Shown here piece by piece: positions 1-9,277 of a DNA stretch of 64,000 bases. This DNA is from Chroococcidiopsis sp. TS-821. GTDB lineage: Bacteria; Cyanobacteriota; Cyanobacteriia; Cyanobacteriales; Chroococcidiopsidaceae. The notes under the pieces were generated by a model. The model was not told where the DNA came from and made no database searches. It saw only the letters and a program-made list of their open reading frames with translations. How positions within the stretch are numbered: position 1 is the first letter of the stretch; each line of letters opens with the position of its first letter. The stretch covers positions 62,001 to 126,000 of the forward strand of contig NZ_MVDI01000012.1 of NCBI RefSeq assembly GCF_002939305.1, given 5' to 3'. The translations under genes and the position numbers were made by a program.

Positions 1-155
1 TAAGTGCAGCCCTATTGTATCCGACATTGACAGAAGCAAGCGAATAGTCTTCCTCAGAGTGCTTTATCTCAAGCCTATAACTGATAGTTGTGACAGACAC
101 TCATGTATTTGGGAATGCTAAGCATAGGTCACAATCTTTGAGCTATAGTCTTGAT

Positions 156-530
156 ATGTCGATTGAGCAACTACAACCTGCTAGTCTACAAGAAGTCAGA
201 GTTTATCAACCTTATTTTCAAGGCAATAAACGCAACACACTACCTTTAGCGATTAGCCTTTACAAGCAAGGAGTTCTTCAAGGACAGCGCAACATAGAAG
301 GTGGTGATAGTATTCCGTTTGTGGCAACTTGGAACGTGTCTACACTACCTGCTGATTTAACGCGTTGCCGAATGCAGTTTGACGGTAAGGCAGACCTCAG
401 TTATGAGGTGATGATGTCTAGCTCGGAACTCGTAGACTTTTTGATCGATACGATCTTACATTTCAAGCGTACGAACACTGTCGATTTTACTAAGGCTTTT
501 TACCGAAAACTACTTCGATTTGACGATTGA
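156..530 (+). CDS. ebsA: EbsA-like type IV pilus biogenesis protein
   Basis: This small soluble protein (124 residues from this start) reads like the cyanobacterial EbsA family. EbsA was found as a gene needed for biofilm self-suppression and for type IV pilus assembly and secretion in Synechococcus elongatus. The opening MSIEQLQPASLQEV, the central YQPYFQGNKRN and the stretch ADLTRCRMQFDG are what I recognise. There is no signal peptide or membrane segment. A GTG at 90 would add 22 residues unlike the family, so the ATG at 156 is preferred. A BioD/DRTGG gene follows on the same strand after 141 bases. The identification is from memory of the family and not from a search. The pilMNOQ cluster lies about 50 kb away, so any link to it is functional and not by operon. 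Confidence 0.65.
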   Translation: MSIEQLQPASLQEVRVYQPYFQGNKRNTLPLAISLYKQGVLQGQRNIEGGDSIPFVATWNVSTLPADLTRCRMQFDGKADLSYEVMMSSSELVDFLIDTILHFKRTNTVDFTKAFYRKLLRFDD

Positions 531-671
531 GTTCGAAATCTTACGTCATTTTGTAACTTATAATTCCAATCTGTTACCCGTCTGCCCTCAAACTACAAGA
601 ACTGCTTATGAGTCTTATCAAATAGCAGGTTCCACCTAGAATAGAAAAATAATCAAGCCGCAGGCGGTGAA

Positions 672-1784
672 ATGTTGAGTTTAGGGAGTGGGGACGTGCC
701 GAATGCTAAGTACTTGCTGATCGGATCGATCGAGGCTTACAGCGGTAAGTCAGCGACAGTGCTGGGATTATCTGAACAGCTAAAGCATACAAAGCTCGAT
801 CTTGCCTATGGAAAACCGTTGGGTAATTGGGTGAATGACTCGGAGGAATCACCGATCGATGCAGATGTTCAATTTGTAAACCAAATCCTTCGGCTACCAG
901 AAAACCGACTGTTGCCATCGCTTTTGACTTTGAATGAAACAACGATTCAAAAGCGCCTGTGCGGTGAGGATACGACTGATTATCAGCACTTAGCAGCGGT
1001 ACAATATCAGCACTCAAAAGGAGATTTAGTCATTCTTGAAGGTCCAGGAAATTTAGAAGAAGGTAGTTTGTTTGGCTTAAGCTTACTCGAAGTTGCGAAG
1101 ATCGTTGATGCTAAAGTCCTGCTTGTAACGCGCTATAAATCAGTTTTCTTGGTAGAAGCACTGTTAGCGGCGAAGCAGCGTTTAGGCGATCGCTTGATCG
1201 GTGTCTTGCTCAACGATATCGCCCCAGAACAAATGCAGACGGTGAATACCGAAGTCCGCGCGTTTTTAGAAAAGCAAGGTATTCCTGTATTAGGAACGCT
1301 GCCAAAAAATAACTTACTGCGTAGCGTCAGCGTCGCCGAACTTGTAGAGCATTTAAATGCTGAAGTCCTGTGTCGTCCGGATCGCCTAGATTTAATGGTA
1401 GAAAGTCTGGCAATTGGTGCGATGAATGTCAATGCGGCGCTGAAATATTTCCGCCGACGGCAAAATATGGCAGTAGTAACAGGCGGCGATCGCGTCGAAA
1501 TTCAATTGGCTGCTTTAGAAAGTTCAACGCAATGTCTCATCCTCACAGGACAACTACCACCACCACCGTTTATCCTCGCCAAAGCTGAGGATCTGGAAAT
1601 TCCTATTTTGTCGGTCGATCTCGATACACTCTCGACAGTGGAAATCATCGACCGCACTTTTGGACAAGTCCGCCTGCACGAACCAATTAAAGTGCAATGC
1701 ATCCGCGAGTTGATGCAGAAACATTTTGATATTGACCGTTTGTTGTCGCAACTCGAGTTAAAGCCTGCAGTAGCTTTGCCTTAA
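672..1784 (+). CDS. BioD-like/DRTGG phosphotransacetylase-family protein
   Basis: The protein has an N-terminal P-loop NTPase fold of the dethiobiotin synthetase (BioD) type, with the nucleotide loop in GSIEAYSGKSA near residues 18-28. The C-terminal half (about 215-320) looks like a DRTGG domain, with a VVTGGDR motif. In Pta enzymes this pair precedes the phosphotransacetylase catalytic domain, which is absent here. Database products often read phosphotransacetylase family protein, but acetyl transfer should not be assumed. The length of 370 residues is normal for the stand-alone cyanobacterial form. A GTG at 696, behind the purine-rich AGGGAGTGGGGA, would start at VPNAKYLLIG, which matches relatives better, so the true start may be 696. 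It meets the DUF4188 gene tail to tail. Confidence 0.8.
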   Translation: MLSLGSGDVPNAKYLLIGSIEAYSGKSATVLGLSEQLKHTKLDLAYGKPLGNWVNDSEESPIDADVQFVNQILRLPENRLLPSLLTLNETTIQKRLCGEDTTDYQHLAAVQYQHSKGDLVILEGPGNLEEGSLFGLSLLEVAKIVDAKVLLVTRYKSVFLVEALLAAKQRLGDRLIGVLLNDIAPEQMQTVNTEVRAFLEKQGIPVLGTLPKNNLLRSVSVAELVEHLNAEVLCRPDRLDLMVESLAIGAMNVNAALKYFRRRQNMAVVTGGDRVEIQLAALESSTQCLILTGQLPPPPFILAKAEDLEIPILSVDLDTLSTVEIIDRTFGQVRLHEPIKVQCIRELMQKHFDIDRLLSQLELKPAVALP

Positions 1785-1789
1785 AGGTT

Positions 1790-2278
1790 TTATGTATGAG
1801 ATGCTTTTGGTTTTAGCTGTTGTCGTGCTGTTTCTCTCCGTCCTTTCGCCGTAACGTGCTGAGTCGCAGCAGCTAAGCCGAAGACGGGCATATTGCCATA
1901 AATTGCTTCGTAGTTGCCAGGTTCAATCAGGTACGTTTCGTGCCAAATTCCGACACTGCCATCGTTACCTACGGCGCGATGAAAGCGTTGCCATGCTGCT
2001 AGATGGGGATCGGCAGGATTCCTCGCAAAGCGCTCTAAATCTTCAAACGATCGCCAGTATTGAATGAGTCCCACACCCCGCCAATATAAAAAGCTTTCTC
2101 CCCCTAAAAATCCTTTTTCTGGATGCTGATAAAGCGTCCGCAGCATCGGTGTCATCGCCTGTGCTGTCGGAATCCATTTGGAAAAAGCAAAGAATTGATT
2201 GATGCGCATGCCAATTAGAAACACGACGAAGGGTTCGTCAACTTGCGCTGTATAGCGTCCTGGCATAACTTGAGCCAT
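1790..2278 (-). CDS. DUF4188 (monooxygenase-like) protein
   Basis: This 162-residue protein belongs to the DUF4188 group, a dimeric alpha/beta-barrel-like family related to small monooxygenases. Recognisable parts are the start MAQVMPGRYTAQ, FVVFLIGMRIN and the conserved core around GGESFLYWRGVGLIQYW and PHLAAWQRFHRAVG. The substrate is unknown. The start is set by the ATG at 2278, which has an AAGGAGAG ribosome site just upstream; a longer frame from 2320 would run back through the operator palindrome. It is transcribed away from a PadR-type regulator, and the shared 115-base gap holds two strong palindromes, so this gene is the likely target of that regulator. Confidence 0.75.
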   Translation of the reverse strand: MAQVMPGRYTAQVDEPFVVFLIGMRINQFFAFSKWIPTAQAMTPMLRTLYQHPEKGFLGGESFLYWRGVGLIQYWRSFEDLERFARNPADPHLAAWQRFHRAVGNDGSVGIWHETYLIEPGNYEAIYGNMPVFGLAAATQHVTAKGRRETARQQLKPKASHT

Positions 2279-2314
2279 GAATATTCTCTCCTTGCGCTCA
2301 ACTGGAGGCTTTTT

Positions 2315-2375
2315 ATGCAATTAATTTATTATGTAATTAATTGCATATTTAGATTATATGCAATCTGTTGCATAT
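2315..2375. promoter_or_regulatory. Two palindromes between DUF4188 gene and padR: probable PadR operators
   Basis: There are two inverted repeats. The first has perfect 12-base arms, ATGCAATTAATT (2315-2326) and AATTAATTGCAT (2335-2346), around 8 bases. The second has perfect 8-base arms, ATATGCAA (2356-2363) and TTGCATAT (2368-2375), around 4 bases. Both share the half-site ATGCAA/TTGCAT. PadR proteins bind such AT-rich dyads and often repress themselves and a divergent neighbour. That this regulator uses these sites is inference from position. Confidence 0.7.
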
Positions 2376-2393
2376 GTCAAGGAAATTATTTAC

Positions 2394-2927
2394 ATGGCTT
2401 TAGCACACGCAATTTTGGCAGTTCTCGTTGATTGTCCGCATAGTGGTTACGACTTAGCAAAGCAATTTGATGGTTCTGTCGGCTTCTTTTGGGCGGCGAG
2501 TCATCAACAAATTTATCGGGAGTTGTCCAAACTCGAAGCGCAAGGCTGGCTAACGTGTGAAATCATTCCGCAAGAAGGACGTCCTGATAAAAAGCTGTAT
2601 CACATTACCGAAACGGGGAAACAAGAACTACAAGCGTGGATTGCTCAACCTTGCGAACCAGCAGCAATTAAAGAAGATTTACTTGTCAAAATTTTTGCGG
2701 GTTATGTCGCGACTTCCCCCGAAATCATTTTGAATGAATTACAGCAGCACCGCCAAGCGCACTTAGAGAAACTATCGACGTACAAGGCTTTAGAGCAGCG
2801 CTATTTTCAAAATATACAATCGCTGTCTTTGCCCGCGAAGTTTCGCTATCTTACGCTACTCAAAGGTATTAGCTACGAGTCAGATTGGGTGGCTTGGTGC
2901 GATCGCGCAATTGAATTACTTCGTTAA
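2394..2927 (+). CDS. PadR family transcriptional regulator
   Basis: A 177-residue regulator. The N-terminal winged helix carries the typical PadR opening (ALAHAILAVL, then GYDLAKQFDGSVGFFW) and the wing/recognition block QQIYRELSKLEAQGWL. The C-terminal half (about 90-175) is the helical Vir_C/PadR dimerisation part. The ATG at 2394 gives MALAHAIL, the usual family start; earlier codons in the frame fall in the operator. The divergent DUF4188 gene is the probable target, and the two TGCAA/TTGCA dyads in the shared gap suggest autoregulation. PadR proteins commonly sense phenolic or hydrophobic compounds, but the inducer cannot be read from sequence. Confidence 0.85.
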   Translation: MALAHAILAVLVDCPHSGYDLAKQFDGSVGFFWAASHQQIYRELSKLEAQGWLTCEIIPQEGRPDKKLYHITETGKQELQAWIAQPCEPAAIKEDLLVKIFAGYVATSPEIILNELQQHRQAHLEKLSTYKALEQRYFQNIQSLSLPAKFRYLTLLKGISYESDWVAWCDRAIELLR

Positions 2928-2991
2928 ATTGTAAATAACAGCGCTCGCGCTGTCTGTTAAAATAACTAGGTTGTTTAATCTGATTCCGTCT

Positions 2992-3498
2992 TTGAGTCAG
3001 TCTATCGATCTCGTCAACAACGTTGACACGTTAGCGCAAGAACTAGCTACGATTCAGCAAACAGGTGCTAAGCGAATCGCTCTGTTGGGTTCTCGTCACG
3101 TTCCTCTGACTCATCAGCATCTGATCGAAATGATGAGTTATGCTCTTGTATTATCTGGCAATCGGCTGATTACCTCTGGCGCAACCGGAACAAACTCGGC
3201 GGCGATTCGAGGCGCAATGCGGGCTGATGCTAATTTATTGACAGTTATTCTGCCCCAAAGCCTAGAACGCCAACCGCTAGAGTCACGACAGCAGCTCGAG
3301 CAGGTAATGCATTTGGTGGAAAATCCTAGCAATGATAATTTGTCTCTGGCAGAAGCAAGTGCGATCTGTAACCAAGAAATCATCTCGCGCTGTCAGCAGT
3401 TGATTTGCTTTGCGTTTCACGATAGCCGGACTTTGCTACAAACGTGCCGAGAGGCAGAGGATCAGCGCAAGGTAGTGACGCTATTCTATCTAGATTAA
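2992..3498 (+). CDS. DNA recombination-mediator protein A (DprA-like Rossmann protein)
   Basis: A cyanobacterial Rossmann-fold protein related to the DprA/LOG superfamily. Visible features are IALLGSRHVPLTHQHL near the N terminus, the glycine-rich ITSGATGTNSAAIRGA and the C-terminal CFAFHDSRTLLQTCREAEDQ. Annotation pipelines name this family DNA recombination-mediator protein A, but its biochemical role is not well established. No ATG fits. A TTG at 2992 gives (M)SQSIDL, which matches the usual family start; another TTG at 2971 adds seven residues. The length of about 169 residues is normal. It is followed by a MAPEG gene on the same strand after 36 bases. Confidence 0.75.
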   Translation: MSQSIDLVNNVDTLAQELATIQQTGAKRIALLGSRHVPLTHQHLIEMMSYALVLSGNRLITSGATGTNSAAIRGAMRADANLLTVILPQSLERQPLESRQQLEQVMHLVENPSNDNLSLAEASAICNQEIISRCQQLICFAFHDSRTLLQTCREAEDQRKVVTLFYLD

Positions 3499-3534
3499 GG
3501 CTGTTAGTTATTCGCTCTTTTCAACTGGTAAAAC

Positions 3535-3951
3535 ATGAATTTATCGCAACTACCAGCTTCTACAGTTTTTTTGTATTGCATTGTTGCGGCGGCGATCCTC
3601 ATCTATCTACCATTTTTAGTTGTCGGTTATGCGCGAGTACAAGTCGGCTACGATATCGCCGCACCCCGCGCTATGTTTGATAAATTGCCGCCTTATGCAC
3701 AAAGGGCAACATGGGCGCATCAAAACTCTTTTGAAGCTTTCACGATCTTTGCCCCTGCTGCTTTGATGGCATACGTTACAGGCATAAATTCTAACTTAGC
3801 TGTTGGTGCGGCGATCGCTTTTGTGATTGCCCGCTTGTTCTATTCAGTTTTTTATATCGCCAATATTCCCGTCGGGCGATCGCTCATGTTTGCTGTTGGC
3901 TCGCTCTGTTCTGGTACGCTATTTGTTCTAAGTCTTCTGCACAATAATTAG
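3535..3951 (+). CDS. MAPEG family membrane protein
   Basis: A 138-residue integral membrane protein with four hydrophobic segments (about 9-30, 68-86, 88-106 and 114-134), as expected for MAPEG proteins (membrane-associated proteins in eicosanoid and glutathione metabolism). The family signature is visible as RATWAHQNSFEAFTIFAPA, followed by ARLFYSVFYIANIP. Eukaryotic relatives are glutathione transferases or peroxidases; the substrate of the bacterial members is mostly unknown. The gene starts at an ATG 36 bases after the recombination-mediator gene and may be co-transcribed with it. Confidence 0.85.
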   Translation: MNLSQLPASTVFLYCIVAAAILIYLPFLVVGYARVQVGYDIAAPRAMFDKLPPYAQRATWAHQNSFEAFTIFAPAALMAYVTGINSNLAVGAAIAFVIARLFYSVFYIANIPVGRSLMFAVGSLCSGTLFVLSLLHNN

Positions 3952-4035
3952 GTGCGAGAAGCGAGTGACTAGTGTCAGAGAATGTTTATACGTAGTATTC
4001 TCCTCTGCGCCCTCTGTCTTACAACCCCCTTGCTT

Positions 4036-4527
4036 ATGGCTGCTACATACTCTTTTGACATCGTTAGTGATTTTGACCGCCAAGAGTTAGTCAATGCGGT
4101 CGATCAAACTGTGCGCGACATCAAAAGTCGCTATGACTTGAAAGATACACAAACTACCGTAGAACTCGGTGATGAAGTTATCACAATTAACACTAACAGC
4201 GAGTTTACTCTAGAATCCGTCCACACAGTCTTGCGCGAAAAAGCTGCAAAGCGCCAGTTATCGATGAAAATCTTTGATTTTGGTAAAGTTGAATCTGCTA
4301 GTGGAAACCGCGTTCGCCAAGAAATTAAGCTCAAAAAAGGTATTAGCCAAGAGATTGGCAAGCAAATCTCCAAGTTAATTCGCGACGAATTTAAGAAGGT
4401 ACAGGCTTCGATTCAAGGCGATGCGGTACGAGTTTCGAGTAAATCAAAAGATGACTTGCAAGCTGTTATGCAACGTTTGAAGCAAGAAGATTTTCCAGTA
4501 GCTTTGCAGTTTACTAACTACCGTTAA
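4036..4527 (+). CDS. YajQ family nucleotide-binding protein
   Basis: A soluble two-domain protein of the YajQ family (163 residues). Family members bind nucleotides, and the Xanthomonas member is a cyclic di-GMP effector. The typical start [20 protein letters not shown] and the block [20 protein letters not shown] are clear. A longer frame from 3982 would add the hydrophobic [18 protein letters not shown], which resembles a signal peptide. Family proteins are cytoplasmic and begin M-A-x-x-YSFD, so I take the ATG at 4036. Whether it binds cyclic di-GMP here cannot be read from the sequence. Confidence 0.85.
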   Translation: MAATYSFDIVSDFDRQELVNAVDQTVRDIKSRYDLKDTQTTVELGDEVITINTNSEFTLESVHTVLREKAAKRQLSMKIFDFGKVESASGNRVRQEIKLKKGISQEIGKQISKLIRDEFKKVQASIQGDAVRVSSKSKDDLQAVMQRLKQEDFPVALQFTNYR

Positions 4528-4574
4528 GGCAATCGCTATTTCATAACAAATCCTTAGTGTAAATTTTTTTGAAT

Positions 4575-4605
4575 TATGTCTGAATAATTGTTCATATGTT
4601 ATACT
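4575..4605 (+). promoter_or_regulatory. SmtB/ArsR-type operator and -10 box for the metallothionein gene
   Basis: The core is TGAATAATTGTTCA (4581-4594), an imperfect dyad of the TGAAYA-N2-TRTTCA kind that SmtB-type zinc sensors bind as a 12-2-12 site. A TATACT box (4600-4605) follows directly, so a bound repressor would cover the promoter. No smtB gene is seen in the window, so the regulator would be encoded elsewhere. Confidence 0.65.
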
Positions 4606-4629
4606 GAGATTCAGAGCTAGGAGAAAAAA

Positions 4630-4794
4630 ATGACAACTGTAACTCAAATGAAGTGTGCGTGTGAAAATTGCTTGTGTATCGTTTCTCTAGAAGACGCTAT
4701 CCAGAAAGACGGTAAGCCTTATTGCAGCGAAGCTTGTGCTAATGGTCACACAAGTGGTTCAGGTTGCGGTCACAGTGGTTGCGGATGCAGCTAA
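4630..4794 (+). CDS. smtA: Bacterial metallothionein (SmtA/BmtA type)
   Basis: A 54-residue Cys- and His-rich protein. Reading from the ATG gives MTTVTQMKCACENCLCIV, then a middle part KPYCSEACANGH, then a tail with C-G-H-S-G-C-G-C-S. It has nine cysteines and two histidines (GHTSG and CGHSG), close to the nine Cys and few His of cyanobacterial SmtA, which binds a Zn4 cluster and buffers zinc or cadmium. The CxCxxC and YCSxxCA motifs are those of the SmtA zinc-finger-like fold. AGGAG lies seven bases upstream of the ATG. The SmtB-like operator just upstream implies induction by excess zinc or similar metals. The tail is Gly/Ser-rich, as in several filamentous and unicellular relatives. Confidence 0.92.
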   Translation: MTTVTQMKCACENCLCIVSLEDAIQKDGKPYCSEACANGHTSGSGCGHSGCGCS

Positions 4795-4828
4795 GATTTT
4801 ATTTATAACCAAAGTATTGTGGAGTAAT

Positions 4829-5569
4829 TTAGGGAGTAGGGAAAATGTTTCTACTCCTTTGTTGTGTTGATATGAAATTAACTTCTAATTCATTTCTTCG
4901 CGCATAAGAATCTATAGCCCACATCCAACTGATTGAGTTGATTCCGGTTTGAACTGCATGAGGATTAGCTAGAGCAAAAGCTGACTTACTTGCTCTAAAT
5001 TGAGGATTTAAATAACTTTCAGGTCGTCTCCAACCTGTGGCTAAGAATATGTTTGATAAATCTGGTGGTAGCGTGAAAGGTTAAACATTAACCTATCTTG
5101 GGTCATTTGTTTAAGGAGAGATACAACGTCTTTTAAAGATGAGAAAAGACTTGTTTGTCATACTCCCAAATAAAAGGAAAATAATCATACAACCAAAATT
5201 TTTTGCCTGCGATCGCGTCAAAGGAAAAAATCATCACTTTCTTTTGAGCAATTCGGTTCATCTCGTAGAAAGCTGTTTTGAGATTCGAAAAATGGTGAAT
5301 TGCTAGAAGACAAATGACAACGTCTACTGCATCGTCAGGTAAAGCAATTGCCTCAGCATAATTGTTCAGCCATTGCACTCATGGATGTGGTGTCATTGGC
5401 GATCGCATCGCAGCAGAAGGTTCAACCGCATAAACATGAAATCCGCGTTCAGCAAGCATCCAACTATAGCCACTTCTGGGTGCAACGAACTGTACTACAG
5501 AATCGACATCCGCATATCTGGAAGCCGAGAGCGAGTATACGATTGACCGATCGCGTCATAAATAGGCAT
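4829..5569 (-). pseudogene. Decayed class I SAM-dependent methyltransferase
   Basis: On the minus strand, pieces of one methyltransferase follow in order but in different frames. From the ATG at 5569 comes MPIYDAIGQSYTRSRLPD, which runs into a stop. Next is GYSWMLAERGFHVYAVEPSA (motif I region; the Gly-rich SAM loop is partly missing), then WLNNYAEAIALPDDAVDVV and LLAIHHFSNLKTAFYEMNRI, then FPFIWEYD. The last piece, in another frame, is GWRRPESYLNPQFRA and runs to a stop at 4829. Intact relatives are about 250 residues. At least two frameshifts, a stop and a deletion near motif I break it. It is a dead gene, probably of the ubiE-like type. Confidence 0.8.
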
Positions 5570-5727
5570 GATGGGTTTTTGTAGGACATTAGGTAATAAA
5601 AGGTAATTATTTCGGTGCGATCGCTCCCCATCGCGCAGAAATTTTGCAAAATATATAGAAGTTGAATATTCTTAACTTAATTCTCAGCAATCAGACAGTT
5701 CGTCCCATTTGCTAGCGATATTTATAT

Positions 5728-8700
5728 ATGAACAGCCCTTTTTTGACTCGCCTTCATAGTCCAGAACGTCCTGTCATCGTCTTCGATGGCGCGATGGGAA
5801 CAAACTTGCAAGCTCAAAATCTTACCGCAGCCGACTTTGGAGGAGCGCAGTACGAAGGGTGTAACGAATATTTAGTCCATACCAAACCCGAAGCTGTCGC
5901 CAAGGTGCACCGCGACTTTTTAGCAGCAGGTGCAGATGTTATCGAGACAGATACATTCGGTGGAGCGTCAATTGTTTTAGCAGAGTATGACCTAGCCGAT
6001 CGAGCTTACTACTTAAACAAAAAAGCAGCAGAACTCGCAAAACAAGTCGCTGCAGAATTTTCTACTCCCGAAAAACCCCGCTTTGTTGCTGGTTCGATGG
6101 GACCAACGACCAAATTACCAACCCTAGGACACATCGACTTTGACACGATGCAAGCGGCTTTTGCCGAACAAGCCGAAGGATTATATGACGGCGGGGTTGA
6201 TTTATTTATTATTGAAACGTGTCAGGACGTGCTGCAAATCAAAGCCGCATTAAACGCCGTTGAGTCGGTATTTCATCGCAAGAAAGAACGACGTCCCCTG
6301 ATGGTATCAGTGACAATGGAGACGACTGGCACGATGCTGGTAGGCTCGGATATTGGTGCAGCGTTGACGATTTTAGAGCCATACCCAATTGATATTCTCG
6401 GTCTAAACTGCGCGACAGGTCCAGACCGGATGGCGGAACATATCAAGTATCTGTCGCAGCACTCGCCCTTTGTTGTTTCTTGTATTCCGAATGCTGGACT
6501 ACCAGAAAACGTCGGCGGTCAAGCGCACTATCGACTCACGCCGATGGAATTGCGTATGGCGCTGATGCACTTTGTGGAAGATTTGGGCGTACAGGTCATT
6601 GGTGGCTGTTGCGGTACGCGTCCTGACCACATTCAACAACTAGCAGAAATTGCTGCAACGCTAAAACCAAAAGAACGGCATCCCAGTTATGAGCCAGCAG
6701 CAGCATCGATCTACAGCGCGCAACCTTACGACCAAGATAATTCGTTTTTGATTGTCGGTGAACGATTGAATGCGAGTGGTTCTAAGAAATGCCGCGAATT
6801 ACTCAATGCGGAAGATTGGGATGGACTCGTGTCGATGGCAAAGGCACAGGTGAGAGAGGGCGCACACGTATTAGATGTCAACGTCGATTACGTGGGGCGC
6901 GATGGCGTACGGGATATGCATGAATTGGTATCTCGTTTAGTAACAAATGTTACATTGCCATTGATGCTCGACTCCACTGAATGGGAAAAGATGGAAGCGG
7001 GGTTAAAAGTTGCGGGTGGTAAGTGTCTGCTCAACTCGACGAACTACGAGGATGGAGAACCGCGCTTTTTCAAAGTGTTGGAGTTAGCAAAAAAATATGG
7101 CGCTGGTGTCGTTGTCGGTACGATTGATGAAGATGGCATGGCACGAACTGCCGAAAAGAAATTTGAAATTGCCCAACGCGCTTACAATCAAGCTGTGGAA
7201 TACGGAATTCCACCAGCAGAAATCTTTTTTGATACCTTAGCGCTACCGATATCGACAGGAATTGAGGAAGATCGCGCTAATGGTAAAGCAACAATTGAAG
7301 CGATTCGCCGCATTCGGGAAGAATTACCAGGTTGTCATGTCATTTTAGGTGTTTCTAATATCTCCTTTGGTTTGAATCCTGCTGCGCGTGTCGTACTCAA
7401 TTCGATGTTTCTGCATGAGGCAATGGCGGCGGGAATGGACGCAGCGATTGTAAGTGCAAGTAAGATTTTGCCGCTTGCGAAGATCGCGCCAGAGCATCAG
7501 GAAGTTTGTCGCAAGTTGATTTATGATGAGCGGCAATTTGATGGCGATATTTGCGTTTACGATCCTTTGGCAGAGTTAACGAAATTATTTGAAGGCGCAA
7601 CAACGAAACGCGATCGCACAATTGACGAAAGTATCCCTATCGAAGAACGCCTCAAACGTCATATCATCGATGGTGAAAGAATCGGTTTAGAAGAACAGCT
7701 GCAAAAAGCGTTAGAAAAATACGCGCCGCTTGATATCATCAACAACTTCTTACTTGATGGCATGAAAGTTGTCGGCGATCTGTTTGGCTCTGGGCAAATG
7801 CAGCTACCTTTCGTGTTGCAATCGGCAGAGACAATGAAAGCCGCAGTCGCGTATCTTGAGCCATTTATGGAAAAGCAAGAAAGCGGCAATAACTCAAAAG
7901 GTACAGTAGTGATTGCGACCGTTAAAGGTGATGTTCATGACATTGGTAAAAACCTTGTCGATATTATTTTGTCTAATAATGGCTACAAGGTCGTTAACCT
8001 TGGCATCAAACAGCCGGTAGAAAACATTATCGATGCCTACGAGCAGCACAAAGCCGATTGCATCGCGATGAGTGGGTTACTCGTCAAGTCTACTGCTTTC
8101 ATGAAAGAAAACTTGGAAGTCTTCAACCAACGCGGAATTACAGTTCCAGTGATTTTGGGTGGTGCAGCGTTGACTCCTAAATTTGTCTATGAAGATTGCC
8201 AGCAAACGTATAAAGGACAGGTAATTTACGGTAAAGACGCCTTTTCTGATTTACACTTTATGGATAAGTTGATGCCAGCCAAGTCGCAAGGCAACTGGGA
8301 CGATCTCCGAGGCTTCTTGAATGGTATCAGCAGCCAAAACTTAGAAATGACCACTCCAGAATCAGAAGCTAGCACGCAAGACAAAGAAACACCCGTTGAC
8401 AATCACCAATTACCAATTACCACTGAAGTTGATACTCGCCGATCTGAAGCCGTTGCAGTCGATATAGAGCGCCCCACGCCGCCTTTTTGGGGAACGAAGA
8501 TATTACAACCAGAAGATATTGCTTGGGACGAGTTATTTTGGTATTTGGATTTACAAGCTTTGATCGCCGGACAATGGCAGTTTCGTAAGCCTAAGGAGAA
8601 ATCGAAAGAGGAATATCAGGCTTTCTTAGCACAGAAGGTGTATCCGATTTTAGAGTCTTGGAAGCAGCGAATTGTTGCGGAAAACTTATTGCATCCGCAG

Positions 8701-9276
8701 GCGGTTTATGGGTATTTTCCATGTCAGGCTGTGGGGAATTCGTTGATTGTTTACGATCCGAACCACAAAGATACAAAAGAAATTGCGCGGTTTGAGTTTC
8801 CAAGGCAAAAGTCTCTGCGAAGGCTTTGTATTGCTGATTTCTTTGCGCCGCAGGAATCGGGTGTCATTGACGTGTTTCCGATGCAAGCGGTGACGATGGG
8901 AAATATTGCAACGGAGTTTGCGCAGGAGTTGTTTAGAGCGAATCAATACACTGACTATCTCTATTTCCACGGTTTGGCAGTGCAGATGGCGGAAGCTTTG
9001 GCAGAGTGGGTGCACGCACGGATTCGGCGCGAGTTGGGCTTTGGGGCTGAGGAACCAGATAATATTCGGGATGTCCTGGCGCAGCGCTATCGCGGTTCGC
9101 GTTATAGTTTTGGTTATCCCGCGTGTCCGAATATTCAAGATCAGTATAAATTGTTGGAGTTGTTGGGAAGCGATCGCATCAACCTCCATATGGATGAAAG
9201 CGAACAACTCTATCCTGAACAATCAACAACTGCGATTATTGCTTATCACCCCGTAGCTAAATATTTCAGTGCATGA
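5728..9276 (+). CDS. metH: Cobalamin-dependent methionine synthase
   Basis: MetH transfers a methyl group from 5-methyltetrahydrofolate to homocysteine through cobalamin. All four modules are present in 1182 residues (E. coli has 1227). The homocysteine domain has zinc ligands Cys228 (LNCATGP) and Cys294/Cys295 (GGCCGTRP). The pterin-binding domain spans about 340-610. The helical cap and B12 domain carry the lower-ligand motif DVHDIGKN, with His737 predicted to coordinate cobalt. The C-terminal reactivation domain carries [14 protein letters not shown] and binds SAM. The linker before the reactivation domain (about residues 870-915) is low in complexity and contains NHQLPITTE, the translation of a heptamer repeat. 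No strong ribosome site precedes the ATG. A Uma2 gene ends one base downstream on the other strand. Confidence 0.97.
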   Translation: MNSPFLTRLHSPERPVIVFDGAMGTNLQAQNLTAADFGGAQYEGCNEYLVHTKPEAVAKVHRDFLAAGADVIETDTFGGASIVLAEYDLADRAYYLNKKAAELAKQVAAEFSTPEKPRFVAGSMGPTTKLPTLGHIDFDTMQAAFAEQAEGLYDGGVDLFIIETCQDVLQIKAALNAVESVFHRKKERRPLMVSVTMETTGTMLVGSDIGAALTILEPYPIDILGLNCATGPDRMAEHIKYLSQHSPFVVSCIPNAGLPENVGGQAHYRLTPMELRMALMHFVEDLGVQVIGGCCGTRPDHIQQLAEIAATLKPKERHPSYEPAAASIYSAQPYDQDNSFLIVGERLNASGSKKCRELLNAEDWDGLVSMAKAQVREGAHVLDVNVDYVGRDGVRDMHELVSRLVTNVTLPLMLDSTEWEKMEAGLKVAGGKCLLNSTNYEDGEPRFFKVLELAKKYGAGVVVGTIDEDGMARTAEKKFEIAQRAYNQAVEYGIPPAEIFFDTLALPISTGIEEDRANGKATIEAIRRIREELPGCHVILGVSNISFGLNPAARVVLNSMFLHEAMAAGMDAAIVSASKILPLAKIAPEHQEVCRKLIYDERQFDGDICVYDPLAELTKLFEGATTKRDRTIDESIPIEERLKRHIIDGERIGLEEQLQKALEKYAPLDIINNFLLDGMKVVGDLFGSGQMQLPFVLQSAETMKAAVAYLEPFMEKQESGNNSKGTVVIATVKGDVHDIGKNLVDIILSNNGYKVVNLGIKQPVENIIDAYEQHKADCIAMSGLLVKSTAFMKENLEVFNQRGITVPVILGGAALTPKFVYEDCQQTYKGQVIYGKDAFSDLHFMDKLMPAKSQGNWDDLRGFLNGISSQNLEMTTPESEASTQDKETPVDNHQLPITTEVDTRRSEAVAVDIERPTPPFWGTKILQPEDIAWDELFWYLDLQALIAGQWQFRKPKEKSKEEYQAFLAQKVYPILESWKQRIVAENLLHPQAVYGYFPCQAVGNSLIVYDPNHKDTKEIARFEFPRQKSLRRLCIADFFAPQESGVIDVFPMQAVTMGNIATEFAQELFRANQYTDYLYFHGLAVQMAEALAEWVHARIRRELGFGAEEPDNIRDVLAQRYRGSRYSFGYPACPNIQDQYKLLELLGSDRINLHMDESEQLYPEQSTTAIIAYHPVAKYFSA
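8399..8423 (+). repeat. ATTACCA heptamer repeat inside metH
   Basis: CACCAATTACCAATTACCA-type heptamers run in frame through the linker between the B12-binding and reactivation domains of MetH and encode HQLPIT. The same repeat family is found in several gaps of the window. Confidence 0.6.
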
Positions 9277-9277
9277 T

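Noticed and set aside
3982-4035. A signal-peptide-like extension of YajQ
   Set aside because: Family members are cytoplasmic and start at MxxxYSFD; the hydrophobic run is probably non-coding 5' sequence.
8686-9222. A 178-codon minus-strand frame within metH
   Set aside because: It lies entirely inside the well-supported metH coding region and has no recognisable protein features.
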